Shown here piece after piece: positions 15,341 to 22,164 of a stretch of DNA of 28,704 nucleotides. Made by a program: the position numbers and the translations under genes. The first letter of the stretch is position 1. Each line of letters starts with the position of its first letter. Source of the stretch: CAYNFH01 sp964396385. GTDB taxonomy: Bacteria > Armatimonadota > Chthonomonadetes > Chthonomonadales > CAJBBX01. The notes beneath the pieces were generated by a model. It did not search any database. It was not told where the DNA came from and saw only the letters and a program-made list of their open reading frames with translations. Where the stretch lies: the NCBI GenBank assembly GCA_964396385.1, contig CAYNFH010000056.1, forward strand, positions 1 to 28,704, in the 5' to 3' direction.

Positions 15341-16298
15341 CTGCAAGCTCGACCCGCGACTCCGGAAACGCGAGCCGCCCTGCCGCCATTTGAGCGTACT
15401 CCCGGTTTAGCTCGATGCCTACAAAGGGGCGGCCCAGGCGCTGGGAGACAAGGCCAACCGTGCCGGCACCAAAGAATGGATCGAGAACGTAATCCCCCAT
15501 GTCGGAGCCTGCGAGGACGCAGGGCTCTACCAACTCCGGCGGAAAAGTTGCGAAGTGAGCTAAAGGGAATGGGGCCGTGTTTACAGCCCAAACTGATCTG
15601 CGGTTGCGGAATCCACGCCCGTCCTCCCGTGACTCTCGCACGGCTTCGTAGTTGTAGTGGTAGTCGGCGGACTTGCTCAAGAGAAAGAGGTATTCGTGCG
15701 CCTGGGTAGGCCTATCCCGCACAGACTCCGGCTGGCAGTTCGGCTTGTACCAGATTATGTCCTGGCGTAGGTACCAACCCTGGGCCTGAAGCGCGAAGGC
15801 AAGCCTCCAGGGCACACCAATGAGATCCTTGGGCTTGAGCCCGTCGGGTGTGGGCGGCCGATAGTGCATTGCACGGGCACCGTTCTTCTTGTCCGGCGCG
15901 CGCCAGGTCCGGTTGCCACTCGTGTACGAGTCGCCGATGTTCAGCCAGAGAGTCCCATCCGCAACTGTTACGCGGCGGACCTCTTCGAAAACCTCGACCA
16001 GACGCTCCAGATACTCATCGAGCGTCTTCTCGGCTCCAATCTGGTGGGCGATCCCGTAATCCCGAAGGCTCCAGTACGGAGGGCTGGTCACGCAGCATCG
16101 GAAGCATCCTTGAGGAAACGTCCTCAATACACGAAGGGCATCACCGACGATGACTCTGCTGCGGGCACCAACCTCTTCGGGCTGTGGCTGCGTTTCGGCT
16201 TCTCCAAACAGACCCAGTGACGGGGAGTTGAGTGTGCGATTGTTCAATACGGTGTTCCCAAACTGAGAGGTCGCCTGCGACTTTGCGCATAGATTCAC
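15327..16298 (-). CDS. Type II DNA (cytosine-N4)-methyltransferase, partner of the XcyI-like endonuclease
   Basis: A 323-residue SAM-dependent beta-class DNA methyltransferase. Motif IV is TSPPYW (71-76); SPPY, as opposed to DPPY, points to N4-cytosine methylation. Motif I DPFFGAGT (273-280) comes after it, giving the beta order, with motif X-like FVGIELNREYA next. GDAL (52-55) and WLNIGDSY are further family blocks. It should protect the host from the overlapping endonuclease, presumably at CCCGGG. The start is GTG at 16298 with a weak upstream ribosome site; the first ~45 residues are variable, so the start is uncertain. The stop codon lies 6-14 nt inside the endonuclease start region. The pair looks AT-richer than the genes around it, as expected for a transferred module (visual impression). 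Confidence 0.85.
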   Translation of the reverse strand: MNLCAKSQATSQFGNTVLNNRTLNSPSLGLFGEAETQPQPEEVGARSRVIVGDALRVLRTFPQGCFRCCVTSPPYWSLRDYGIAHQIGAEKTLDEYLERLVEVFEEVRRVTVADGTLWLNIGDSYTSGNRTWRAPDKKNGARAMHYRPPTPDGLKPKDLIGVPWRLAFALQAQGWYLRQDIIWYKPNCQPESVRDRPTQAHEYLFLLSKSADYHYNYEAVRESREDGRGFRNRRSVWAVNTAPFPLAHFATFPPELVEPCVLAGSDMGDYVLDPFFGAGTVGLVSQRLGRPFVGIELNREYAQMAAGRLAFPESRVELADADG

Positions 16299-16365
16299 CC
16301 GCTCAACACTGGCTTCCTGCTGATCCAGTAAGCTGGCTCAGCCGCCGCGATGCCGGCTTCGCCGA

Positions 16366-16394
16366 TTGACAACGCGACTCCGCATCCGTATAAT
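16366..16394 (+). promoter_or_regulatory. Perfect-consensus sigma-70 promoter
   Basis: TTGACA (16366-16371), a 17-bp spacer and TATAAT (16389-16394). Transcription should start about 16401. It lies 68 bp from the divergent methyltransferase start and drives the leader in front of the AAA+ ATPase gene. Confidence 0.85.
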
Positions 16395-16446
16395 GGGTCC
16401 GTTTGCCCGCCGGGTTGGCGGGCGCAGATTGGGCGGTGACAATACC

Positions 16447-16560
16447 ATGGCTGCAAACGACGGATATATCGCGATTGACGCGCCATCCCGCGCTGCGCTT
16501 ATGCGGCGTTGGGCTGTGGGCGGGTCGCGCGCCGGAGCGGCGGGGAGTGGCCTGAGGTAG
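16447..16560 (+). CDS. Possible 37-residue leader ORF
   Basis: ATG 16447 to TAG 16560 encodes 37 residues (MAANDGYIAIDAPSRAAL, then MRRWAVGG and a Gly/Ala/Arg-rich end). A GGGCGGTGA lies 7-15 nt upstream as a weak ribosome site. It lies wholly between a consensus promoter and a strong terminator. It has no family and no run of a single codon that would identify a classical amino-acid attenuator. It may be a leader peptide or not translated at all. Confidence 0.25.
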   Translation: MAANDGYIAIDAPSRAALMRRWAVGGSRAGAAGSGLR

Positions 16561-16590
16561 CGTCAGCCGGACAGTTTTGGTCTTCTACCA

Positions 16591-16631
16591 CGCCCGCCTC
16601 CGCGCTGCCCGCGGAGGCGGGCGTTCTGTCT
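16591..16631 (+). terminator. Strong intrinsic terminator between promoter and AAA+ gene
   Basis: A perfect 14-bp stem (CGCCCGCCTCCGCG, 16591-16604, with its exact complement at 16610-16623) encloses a 5-nt loop and is followed by TTCTGTCT. There is no T-run on the other side, so it should act on plus-strand transcripts. It precedes the AAA+ start by 37 nt, so expression of that gene from 16366 needs read-through. Confidence 0.75.
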
Positions 16632-16667
16632 ATGGGCTGACTATACCGAACACAAAGGACACTTTCC

Positions 16668-18005
16668 ATGAGCACGATAGAGCTGGGCACTCCCCGCGTA
16701 TGGGAGCGCAGCGAACAGATCGAAAGAGAGGACTGGCGCGAAGCCGCGATGCGGGCCGCGCTGGACACGGAGGCGCGCGACGGCAACGCGGAGGACACCC
16801 TTACGCGCGCCATCCTGGAGCGGTGCCCGGGCGCGTCGACCGCCGTGGCGTGGACCGACCGCGATCGCCTGCTCCGCTTTATGCGGGAGGAGGCGGGGGG
16901 TTATCGGTCGGTAGTGGCGGGACGGCACACCATCTTCAGCTCAGACGAGGATGGCACTAGCTGCATCTACCTTGGCTGGTACTCCACGGAATGGAACGGC
17001 ACATCCATCGAGGTGGCGTTCGCACCAAGCGCTTGCGATGCGGGCGACGTGGTCTTCTTCGCCTTCGATGCCGAGGCGCTAAACGGCTTTGTCCGGGAGG
17101 CGGTGCTGTACGCCGGCCGGCCGCAAGGCCGGTGCTTGCGGTACTCCCGTGCCTGGGACAGCTCACCTCGCATGGATGAGGAGATCGGGCGGGTGACGTG
17201 GGATGACATCATCCTGCCGCCCGCGACGCTCGCCGGCATCCGCGAGGCGGTAGAGGGGTTCGGGGCCTGTCGCGCCGCCTTTGAGGCCTTCGGCTTCGCC
17301 TGGAGGCGGGGCATCCTGCTCATCGGGCCTCCGGGCACCGGAAAGACGCTGGTCTGCAAGGCGGCCGCCGCGGCGCTGCCGGACATGCCCTTCCTGTACG
17401 TGCGGGACATCTCGGAAAGGTGCCAAAAGGACACCATCCGGGAAATCTTCGAGCGGGCCCGCGCCCTGTCGCCGTGCATACTGGCGTTCGAAGACATGGA
17501 CGGGTTTATCACCAACCAGAACCGGACCGTCTTCCTGAACGAGCTGGACGGCTTCAACAATAACCACGGTCTGCTGATCATCGCCTCGTCCAACCATCCG
17601 GACAAGATAGACGAGGCGCTGCTCAAGCGGCCGTCCCGGTTCGACCGCGTTTTCCACCTGGGCACCGCGGGGCCGGACGAGCGCAGGCGTTACTGCCTCA
17701 CCGTACTCACGAGGCCCGAGCTGGCGAAGCGAATCGCGCCTGCCGTGGACGTGGACGGGCTGGCCCGGCGTGTGGCAGAGCGCACGCACGGGTTCACGCC
17801 CGCGTACCTGAAGGAGGCGCTCTCATCCGCGGTGCTCCAGTTCGTCCAGCAGGGCGTAACCGTGCTGGACGAGCGGTTCGCCGATGCCGTGCTGTCCCAG
17901 GTGGAATCGCTGCGCCAGCACCTCCGGCGCGCGAACGACCCGGACGCGCTCACGGAGCTCTCCAGCGCGGATGGCGCCATCGGAATCCGGCGATGGCAGA
18001 GCTGA
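16668..18005 (+). CDS. AAA+ ATPase with unrecognised N-terminal domain
   Basis: 445 residues. Positions about 175-400 are a classical AAA module: Walker A GPPGTGKT (220-227), Walker B ILAFED (271-276), sensor-1 ASSNHPD (306-312), arginine-finger region RPSRFDRV (321-328) and a small helical lid ending near 410. Such ATPases remodel proteins or complexes as hexamers. The first ~165 residues (TSCIYLGWYSTEWNGTSIEVAFAP and the RPQGRCLRYSR segment) match nothing I know and probably bind the substrate. There is no protease or other effector domain. The ATG has AAAGGA 8-13 nt upstream. The gene stands alone behind the leader/terminator described at 16399-16631. Its stop TGA (18003-18005) touches a palindromic repeat. 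Confidence 0.82.
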   Translation: MSTIELGTPRVWERSEQIEREDWREAAMRAALDTEARDGNAEDTLTRAILERCPGASTAVAWTDRDRLLRFMREEAGGYRSVVAGRHTIFSSDEDGTSCIYLGWYSTEWNGTSIEVAFAPSACDAGDVVFFAFDAEALNGFVREAVLYAGRPQGRCLRYSRAWDSSPRMDEEIGRVTWDDIILPPATLAGIREAVEGFGACRAAFEAFGFAWRRGILLIGPPGTGKTLVCKAAAAALPDMPFLYVRDISERCQKDTIREIFERARALSPCILAFEDMDGFITNQNRTVFLNELDGFNNNHGLLIIASSNHPDKIDEALLKRPSRFDRVFHLGTAGPDERRRYCLTVLTRPELAKRIAPAVDVDGLARRVAERTHGFTPAYLKEALSSAVLQFVQQGVTVLDERFADAVLSQVESLRQHLRRANDPDALTELSSADGAIGIRRWQS

Positions 18006-18141
18006 AGGGGTGAGGGGGTAAAGGGGTGACCGGAGCCTGCAAATCGGACGCTTCCCGGCTCTTCCCGGACCGGAACTTCAGAGCGATTCAGAAGGGGCGC
18101 CCATATCTCACCCCCTCACCCCTTCACCCTTTCACCCCTTC
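18004..18141. repeat. Palindrome, AGGGGTGA units, long central spacer
   Basis: GAAGGGGTGAGGGGGTAAAG and following (18004-18029) opposes TCACCCCCTCACCCCTTCAC and following (18108-18141). The 78-bp centre contains CCGGAGCC and TTCCCGGACC. The AAA+ stop codon overlaps the first bases. The element ends 16 nt before the rnz start. Confidence 0.88.
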
Positions 18142-18157
18142 ATTGATCTGAGGACTC

Positions 18158-19090
18158 ATGAGGCTAACATTTCTCGGGACCGGCTCCGCGACTCCCTCAC
18201 GGAGCCGGAACGTAAGCAGCATCGCGCTCCAGCTCCCGGAAAGCGGCCGGCTCTGGCTCTTCGACTGCGGTGAGGGCACGCAGCACCAGTTCCTGCGGTC
18301 CCCGCTGCGGCTGAGCCAGGTGGAGCGCATCTTCTTTACCCACCTGCACGGCGACCATCTCTACGGTCTGCCGGGGCTGCTCGCGAGCCGGGGAATGCAG
18401 GAGATCACCACGCCGGTCACTCTTTACGGACCCGCGGGGCTGGAGCAGTTCGTCCGGACCGCCCTGCGGGTCTCCCACGGCGGACTGCCCTACCCTCTGC
18501 GGTGCGAGATCATCCACCCGGGCGCAGTGTACGGCGAGCCCGAGCTGCGCGTGGAATGCGCGCCCATGAGCCACCGTGTGCCGGCGTTCGGCTATCGGAT
18601 CACCGAAGCCGACCTGCCCGGCCACTTCGACGTGGAGCGGGCCCGCGCGCTCGGCATTCCGGAAGGCCCTCTCTACGGCCGGCTGAAGCGGGGAGAGACC
18701 CTCACCCTGCCGGATGGACGAACCGTGAACGGCGCGGAGCTGGTCGGTCCCGAGCGGAAGGGGCGGAGCGTCGTCATCACGGGCGACACCGTGGCGTCGC
18801 AGGACGCGGTGGAGCTGGGGCGAGGCGCCTCCGTGCTCGTCCATGAGGCCACCTATATGGAAGCGGACGCGGGGCTGGCGGCGCGAAGCATGCACGCCAC
18901 GGCGGCAGGCGCGGCGCACGTGGCGCGAGAGGCCGGCGCGGAGACCCTGATCCTCAGCCACTTCAGCCCCCGCTACGAAGGCGAGGGCCCGCTTACCCTG
19001 GCGGACCTGCTGGCGGAGGCGCAGGCCATCTTCCCCAACACGCTCCTCGCCCGCGACCTCTGGACCTTCGAGCTCCCCCGCCCCATTTGA
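18158..19090 (+). CDS. rnz: Ribonuclease Z
   Basis: A zinc-dependent metallo-beta-lactamase-fold endonuclease that removes 3' trailers from tRNA precursors. The 310 residues match the short bacterial form. Motifs: N-terminal FLGTGSATPS, DCGEGTQHQ (36-44), the zinc motif THLHGDH (61-67) with H62, H64, D66 and H67, MSHRVPAFGYRI with a further His ligand, ITGDT with the bridging Asp, HEATYM, and LSHFSPRY with the last His. The ATG at 18158 follows TGAGGA with good spacing (8 nt). A palindromic repeat separates it from the AAA+ gene; the two may be co-transcribed. It is convergent with the DUF1559 genes, with a nested hairpin between them. Confidence 0.93.
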   Translation: MRLTFLGTGSATPSRSRNVSSIALQLPESGRLWLFDCGEGTQHQFLRSPLRLSQVERIFFTHLHGDHLYGLPGLLASRGMQEITTPVTLYGPAGLEQFVRTALRVSHGGLPYPLRCEIIHPGAVYGEPELRVECAPMSHRVPAFGYRITEADLPGHFDVERARALGIPEGPLYGRLKRGETLTLPDGRTVNGAELVGPERKGRSVVITGDTVASQDAVELGRGASVLVHEATYMEADAGLAARSMHATAAGAAHVAREAGAETLILSHFSPRYEGEGPLTLADLLAEAQAIFPNTLLARDLWTFELPRPI

Positions 19091-19103
19091 TTACATCGAG
19101 GCA

Positions 19104-19171
19104 CTTGGCCACCCCACGCACAGGAAAGCCCCTACTCCTAACGCGGCGCAGGGGTTTTCCCTATGGCCAAG
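19104..19171. terminator. Nested two-stem bidirectional terminator
   Basis: The outer stem is CTTGGCCA (19104-19111) with TGGCCAAG (19164-19171). The inner stem is GGAAAGCCCCT (19123-19133) with AGGGGTTTTCC (19150-19160), 11 bp with one G-T pair. It lies between the convergent rnz and DUF1559-linked genes and probably ends transcription from both sides. There is no long T-run. Confidence 0.6.
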
Positions 19172-19193
19172 GTTACTCAGCTCAGCGCCTCGG

Positions 19194-19472
19194 CTAATGG
19201 CTCGGTGGCGCCGGCATGGTCCCGCCGGGCATCGGCATTGTTGAGGTGCCTGGCATGGTGCCGCCGGGCATGCTCCTGAGCCCGGCGGAAAGCGCGGCAG
19301 CCGATGTGCCGTCCTTCGGGCGGGACGTTGGGTCCACGCCCTTCGGAATTCCCGACGCGATCGGCGGCGGCGGCGGATAGCGTCCGCTGCCGGACATCTG
19401 CCAGAGGAGGAGGCACGCCACCAGCACAACGGCAGCGATGATCCCGATAGCTACGGGCGGCCGTATCTGCAT
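19194..19472 (-). CDS. Small membrane-anchored protein with Pro/Gly/Met-rich tail
   Basis: 92 residues. An N-terminal helix (IGIIAAVVLVACLLLW, about 9-24) may be a membrane anchor or an uncleaved signal; the cytosolic tail is only eight residues. The rest is low complexity: PPPPP at about 33-37, then repeated MPGG and TMP motifs (MPGGTMPGTSTMPMPGGTMP). I know no family. A strong GGGGAGGGG ribosome site lies about 9 nt before the ATG, and the gene starts 18 nt after the DUF1559 stop, so the two are co-transcribed. A role next to the pilin-like product at the envelope is plausible but unproven. Confidence 0.65.
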   Translation of the reverse strand: MQIRPPVAIGIIAAVVLVACLLLWQMSGSGRYPPPPPIASGIPKGVDPTSRPKDGTSAAALSAGLRSMPGGTMPGTSTMPMPGGTMPAPPSH

Positions 19473-19490
19473 TGTCCTGACCCCTCCCCG

Positions 19491-20306
19491 CTAGATGTCC
19501 CACGGATCGGCGTCGAAGCGGAAATGGCCGCCCGCCGCCAGACCGCCCGTGCTGTTGAAGAACCAGTTTAGGTCGTACGCGCCGATGCCGTTGTTGCCGG
19601 TGATGAAGTTCACCGGCAGCCACTTGGCGTGGCCATCATAGTAGGTCGCGTTGCAGCCCTTCGAGCCGGTGTTGCGTCCGTTCCAGGAGTAGGGGTCCTT
19701 GGCGCCGGCGTGCCAAAACTCCTCGACGAAATAGGCGAGATTCGCCGGCCGCTGGATCACGGCCAACTTAACGTCCGCGGGTCCCCAGGCTACTGCGTAT
19801 GCATCGTGCGCATGGCGCTGGTAATAAGAGCCTCGCTCATTACCCACGATCCAGCGATCCACCAGGCTATCACTGGGGCAGCGGAAGATCTTGTCGTTTT
19901 TCACGTACGGATAGATCCTGGCCGGATACCCTGCTAACGTCTGCTTGGTCCGGCCGGTCCCCGGTGCGTAGAGACGGATTCCCCAGCACTGCACGTGGGC
20001 GCACGCCGAATAGCCCCGCTTGCCTAGATCGGCGCAGCTTATGATGGCCCCGCCGCAGGTGGCGTCTCCGACGCCATCCAGGGTTGTAGAGTCGCGGGAT
20101 TCGGAGTACGTCTCGTCGTAATCCTGTGCGTACATCACGGATCCCAGGCCGATCTGCTTCATATTGCTCAGGCAGCTCGTCTGCCGCGCCTTCTCACGTG
20201 CGCGGGCGAAAACAGGGAAGAGAATGGCTGCTAAGATCGCAATAATGGCGATAACCACAAGCAGCTCGATCAGGGTAAAGCCGGTCTTGCGGGTATTACG
20301 GTACAT
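19491..20306 (-). CDS. DUF1559-type prepilin-like protein
   Basis: 271 residues. The N-terminus carries a type IV prepilin/pseudopilin signal: a short basic leader, then cleavage after Gly9 before FTLIE, followed by the hydrophobic helix LLVVIAIIAILAAILFPVF. The block FARAREKARQTSCLSNMKQI with MYAQDYDETYS is characteristic of the DUF1559 proteins that Armatimonadota and Planctomycetes encode in large numbers. The C-terminus has YYDGHAKWLPV, matching the family's DGHVKWL-like motif. It is probably processed by prepilin peptidase and displayed on the cell envelope; the function of the family is unknown. The start at 20306 was preferred over ATG 20324 because AAGGAG lies 6 nt before it. A promoter and a structured leader lie upstream (20307-20480). 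Confidence 0.88.
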   Translation of the reverse strand: MYRNTRKTGFTLIELLVVIAIIAILAAILFPVFARAREKARQTSCLSNMKQIGLGSVMYAQDYDETYSESRDSTTLDGVGDATCGGAIISCADLGKRGYSACAHVQCWGIRLYAPGTGRTKQTLAGYPARIYPYVKNDKIFRCPSDSLVDRWIVGNERGSYYQRHAHDAYAVAWGPADVKLAVIQRPANLAYFVEEFWHAGAKDPYSWNGRNTGSKGCNATYYDGHAKWLPVNFITGNNGIGAYDLNWFFNSTGGLAAGGHFRFDADPWDI

Positions 20307-20480
20307 GGCAGTCTCCTTCGTCATGGAAGCGCGCGAGCCTCCGTCACTGTGGACCTCGGGCTCGCGAGATTAGGGAGCAGATACCGCGTGTCCGGACCTC
20401 CGCAGGAGAAAAGGTCCGTTCCCTTCCCGCAGGGCTGGGGAAGGTACGCGCATTATAGGACCAATCGCCGTTGATTGCAA
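20307..20480 (-). promoter_or_regulatory. Promoter and structured 5' leader of the DUF1559 gene
   Basis: On the minus strand TTGCAA (20480-20475), 17 bp, TATAAT (20457-20452); the start should be near 20445. The ~140-nt leader contains three stems: CCTTCCC/GGGAAGG (20444-20422) at its 5' end, CGGACCT/AGGTCCG (20418-20393), whose 12-nt loop holds an SD-like GGAG-type stretch, and CGCGAGCC/GGCTCGCG (20366-20332). The Shine-Dalgarno AAGGAG follows. No known riboswitch is recognised. Confidence 0.7.
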
Positions 20481-20571
20481 GTAGCTCTGGTCGGGAATCA
20501 CAGCTCCCGGTGCCGTACGGAACGCGCTGGACTTACGACCTCCCCCGCCCTACCTGGCTAACATAGAGGGA

Positions 20572-20976
20572 ATGTCAAAGTACCACCATGTGAAACTCTC
20601 GCCCGAGCAACGAGAGGAGCTGCTCGGCATGATCCACTCGGGAGCCGGGAGCTCCCGCGTCCTTAGCCGCGCCCGGATCCTCTTGCATGCTGACGAGAAG
20701 CAGCCAGGAGGCTGCTGGTTTGATGACGACATCGCTGCGGCGCTCCACGTTGGGTCCGCCACCGTCGAGCGGGTGCGCAGACGGTTTGCTCAGGATAGAC
20801 TGGACGCCGCTCTTTACGACCGGGAGCGGCCGCCACGCCCTCCAAAGAAGATGACTGGCGAGATGGAGGCGCATCTTGTCGCTCTCACCTGCAGCGCTCC
20901 TCCTTCTGGCCGCGCCCCCTGGACGCTGAGGATCCTGGCGGAAGGAATGGTGGAGGCGGGCTACATCGACTACCTC
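20572..20976 (+). pseudogene. IS630-type transposase, N-terminal fragment
   Basis: About 135 residues match the N-terminal helix-turn-helix half of IS630-family transposases: LSPEQREELLGMI, SRARILLHAD, DDDIAAALHVGSATVERVRRRF, and ending WTLRILAEGMVEAGYIDYL. The normal continuation with the DDE catalytic domain is missing. After about 20976 the frame runs on to 21138 as unrelated sequence. No terminal inverted repeats or TA target duplication were found by eye. It marks a past insertion and rearrangement next to the AT-richer kinase-like operon. Confidence 0.8.
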
Positions 20977-20999
20977 AACTGCCCTGTCGAGCTTGGGAC

Positions 21000-21020
21000 G
21001 GGGGCTGCGCCCCCCTTATT
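21000..21020 (+). terminator. Possible short-loop terminator after the transposase fragment
   Basis: GGGGGC (21000-21005) and GCCCCC (21009-21014) form a 6-bp stem with a 3-nt loop, followed by CTTATT. The remaining bases up to 21229 hold no gene that I can support. Confidence 0.35.
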
Positions 21021-21229
21021 ACGCTTTCTTCGCTTATTGCGCGACCTCTACCCATTACCGCACCCACTCCGGTGGCCAACCGCATCCATAATCTGGCGCC
21101 GCCGCTTCTCCAGATCGCCTGGATTAGCTAAAAAATGAGAGAGTTTGAGACACGTTTCGGGCATTTCCGTTGAGCCCGGATTATGCGCGTGAGCGTGCTC
21201 GTGAATACACACTGTAGGCGTTTTGAGGA

Positions 21230-22162
21230 CTACGTGAATAATGCAGGTTGAGACGGTATTGCCGCGAGTAAGCGGTCTTTGTGTTCCAGTGCGTAACAGA
21301 TCCTGGCCCAACGTTGAAGCAGCGTACCGCCGAAGTGGATGTAACGCAGCGCGTGCAAGAGCGCCGCCGTAAAGACTAACTCCTTCTGCTCCTCACTCAT
21401 TCCCAAACCTTCTGTATACGCCTCATAAAACGCCTGCGCCCAGCTTCGGTGGAAAACGATCTCTTTCGGCGCATCCACGCACTTGGGTTCGTTGAGGAAA
21501 CAGCAGATCAGGGGATAACCCGCTTCCAGTACGGTCGGACCAGTTCCCATGTTATCCAGGTCCAATAGGTAGATCCTCCCATCCGGGGTTCTCAAGAAGT
21601 TGCCGCTATGAGCCTCCCCATGGATGAGCGAAGTGGGCTGATCGGCCAGGACTTCCAAACCGTCTACCAATTTGACGTACTCGTCCCGAAATGGATACTC
21701 CTGCGCCCACTGACGCATCTCTTCGATACACCCCAAGACTTCGATGGGATAGGGATGCGGGAAGTCGGTCAAGGCGTTCAGCTTGGCAAGCACGCGTCCT
21801 ACCTCTGCCCAGATGGCCGCCTTGGGTCGGGGATGACTTCCTTCGATTCGCTCCAGGAGGATCGCCGTGTGTGTCTCGGTACGTACAAAGGTTTCCCCCG
21901 ACCGAGTCCTGCAAAGTTGGGGATAGTGTTCAAAGCGTTTCTCTTGCAGAAACTCAAAGACAAACAGGCACTCGCGGATGATCTCCACAGTAGGATTGTT
22001 GAGGCTCAAGGCGGATCGGTTGTCATAGGTTTTGAGAACGAAAGGCCCCTGGTCCGATCGGAGGGCGACCGTGTTTCGAGTTTGGGCACCCTGGAGTGTC
22101 CTTGAGATCCGCACATTATCTAAAGGCCAGTACTGCGAAACGAATCTCGGTGTCAGTTGCAT
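21230..22162 (-). CDS. Aminoglycoside-phosphotransferase-like kinase (APH fold), second of a pair
   Basis: 310 residues with the APH/choline-kinase fold: nucleotide-binding Lys in FVLKTY (K44), catalytic loop HGEAHSGN (181-188), which has Glu where most members have Asp, and metal-binding LLDLDN (199-204). Family members phosphorylate small molecules such as aminoglycosides, homoserine or choline, or sugars; the substrate here is unknown. ATG 22162 begins 2 nt after the TGA of the preceding gene, which favours coupled translation. An alternative ATG at 22225 with GGAG would overlap that gene by 61 nt. It is the last gene of the ThuA / kinase-like / kinase-like operon. Codon use looks less GC-biased than in the flanking genes, suggesting a transferred unit. 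Confidence 0.78.
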   Translation of the reverse strand: MQLTPRFVSQYWPLDNVRISRTLQGAQTRNTVALRSDQGPFVLKTYDNRSALSLNNPTVEIIRECLFVFEFLQEKRFEHYPQLCRTRSGETFVRTETHTAILLERIEGSHPRPKAAIWAEVGRVLAKLNALTDFPHPYPIEVLGCIEEMRQWAQEYPFRDEYVKLVDGLEVLADQPTSLIHGEAHSGNFLRTPDGRIYLLDLDNMGTGPTVLEAGYPLICCFLNEPKCVDAPKEIVFHRSWAQAFYEAYTEGLGMSEEQKELVFTAALLHALRYIHFGGTLLQRWARICYALEHKDRLLAAIPSQPALFT

Positions 22163-22164
22163 GG

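Larger units (their letters stand above)
16399..16632 (+). ncRNA. Candidate attenuator leader or small RNA upstream of the AAA+ gene
   Basis: Between the promoter and the terminator lies a transcript of about 230 nt. Its 5' end folds as GCCCGCC (16405-16411), loop GGGTT, GGCGGGC (16417-16423). The bases GGCGGGCG (16417-16424) are also exactly complementary to CGCCCGCC (16591-16598), the first arm of the terminator. The two folds are therefore mutually exclusive, the layout expected of an attenuator. I do not recognise a riboswitch, 6S, SRP or tmRNA consensus. An independent small RNA is the alternative. Confidence 0.45.

Noticed and set aside
14397..15346. Frameshifted, inactive restriction endonuclease
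   Set aside because: The frame change coincides with the N gap, so an assembly artefact is the simpler explanation.
16399..16632. 6S RNA, SRP RNA or known riboswitch
   Set aside because: None of the conserved sequence blocks of these RNAs could be found; only promoter, hairpin and terminator are clear.
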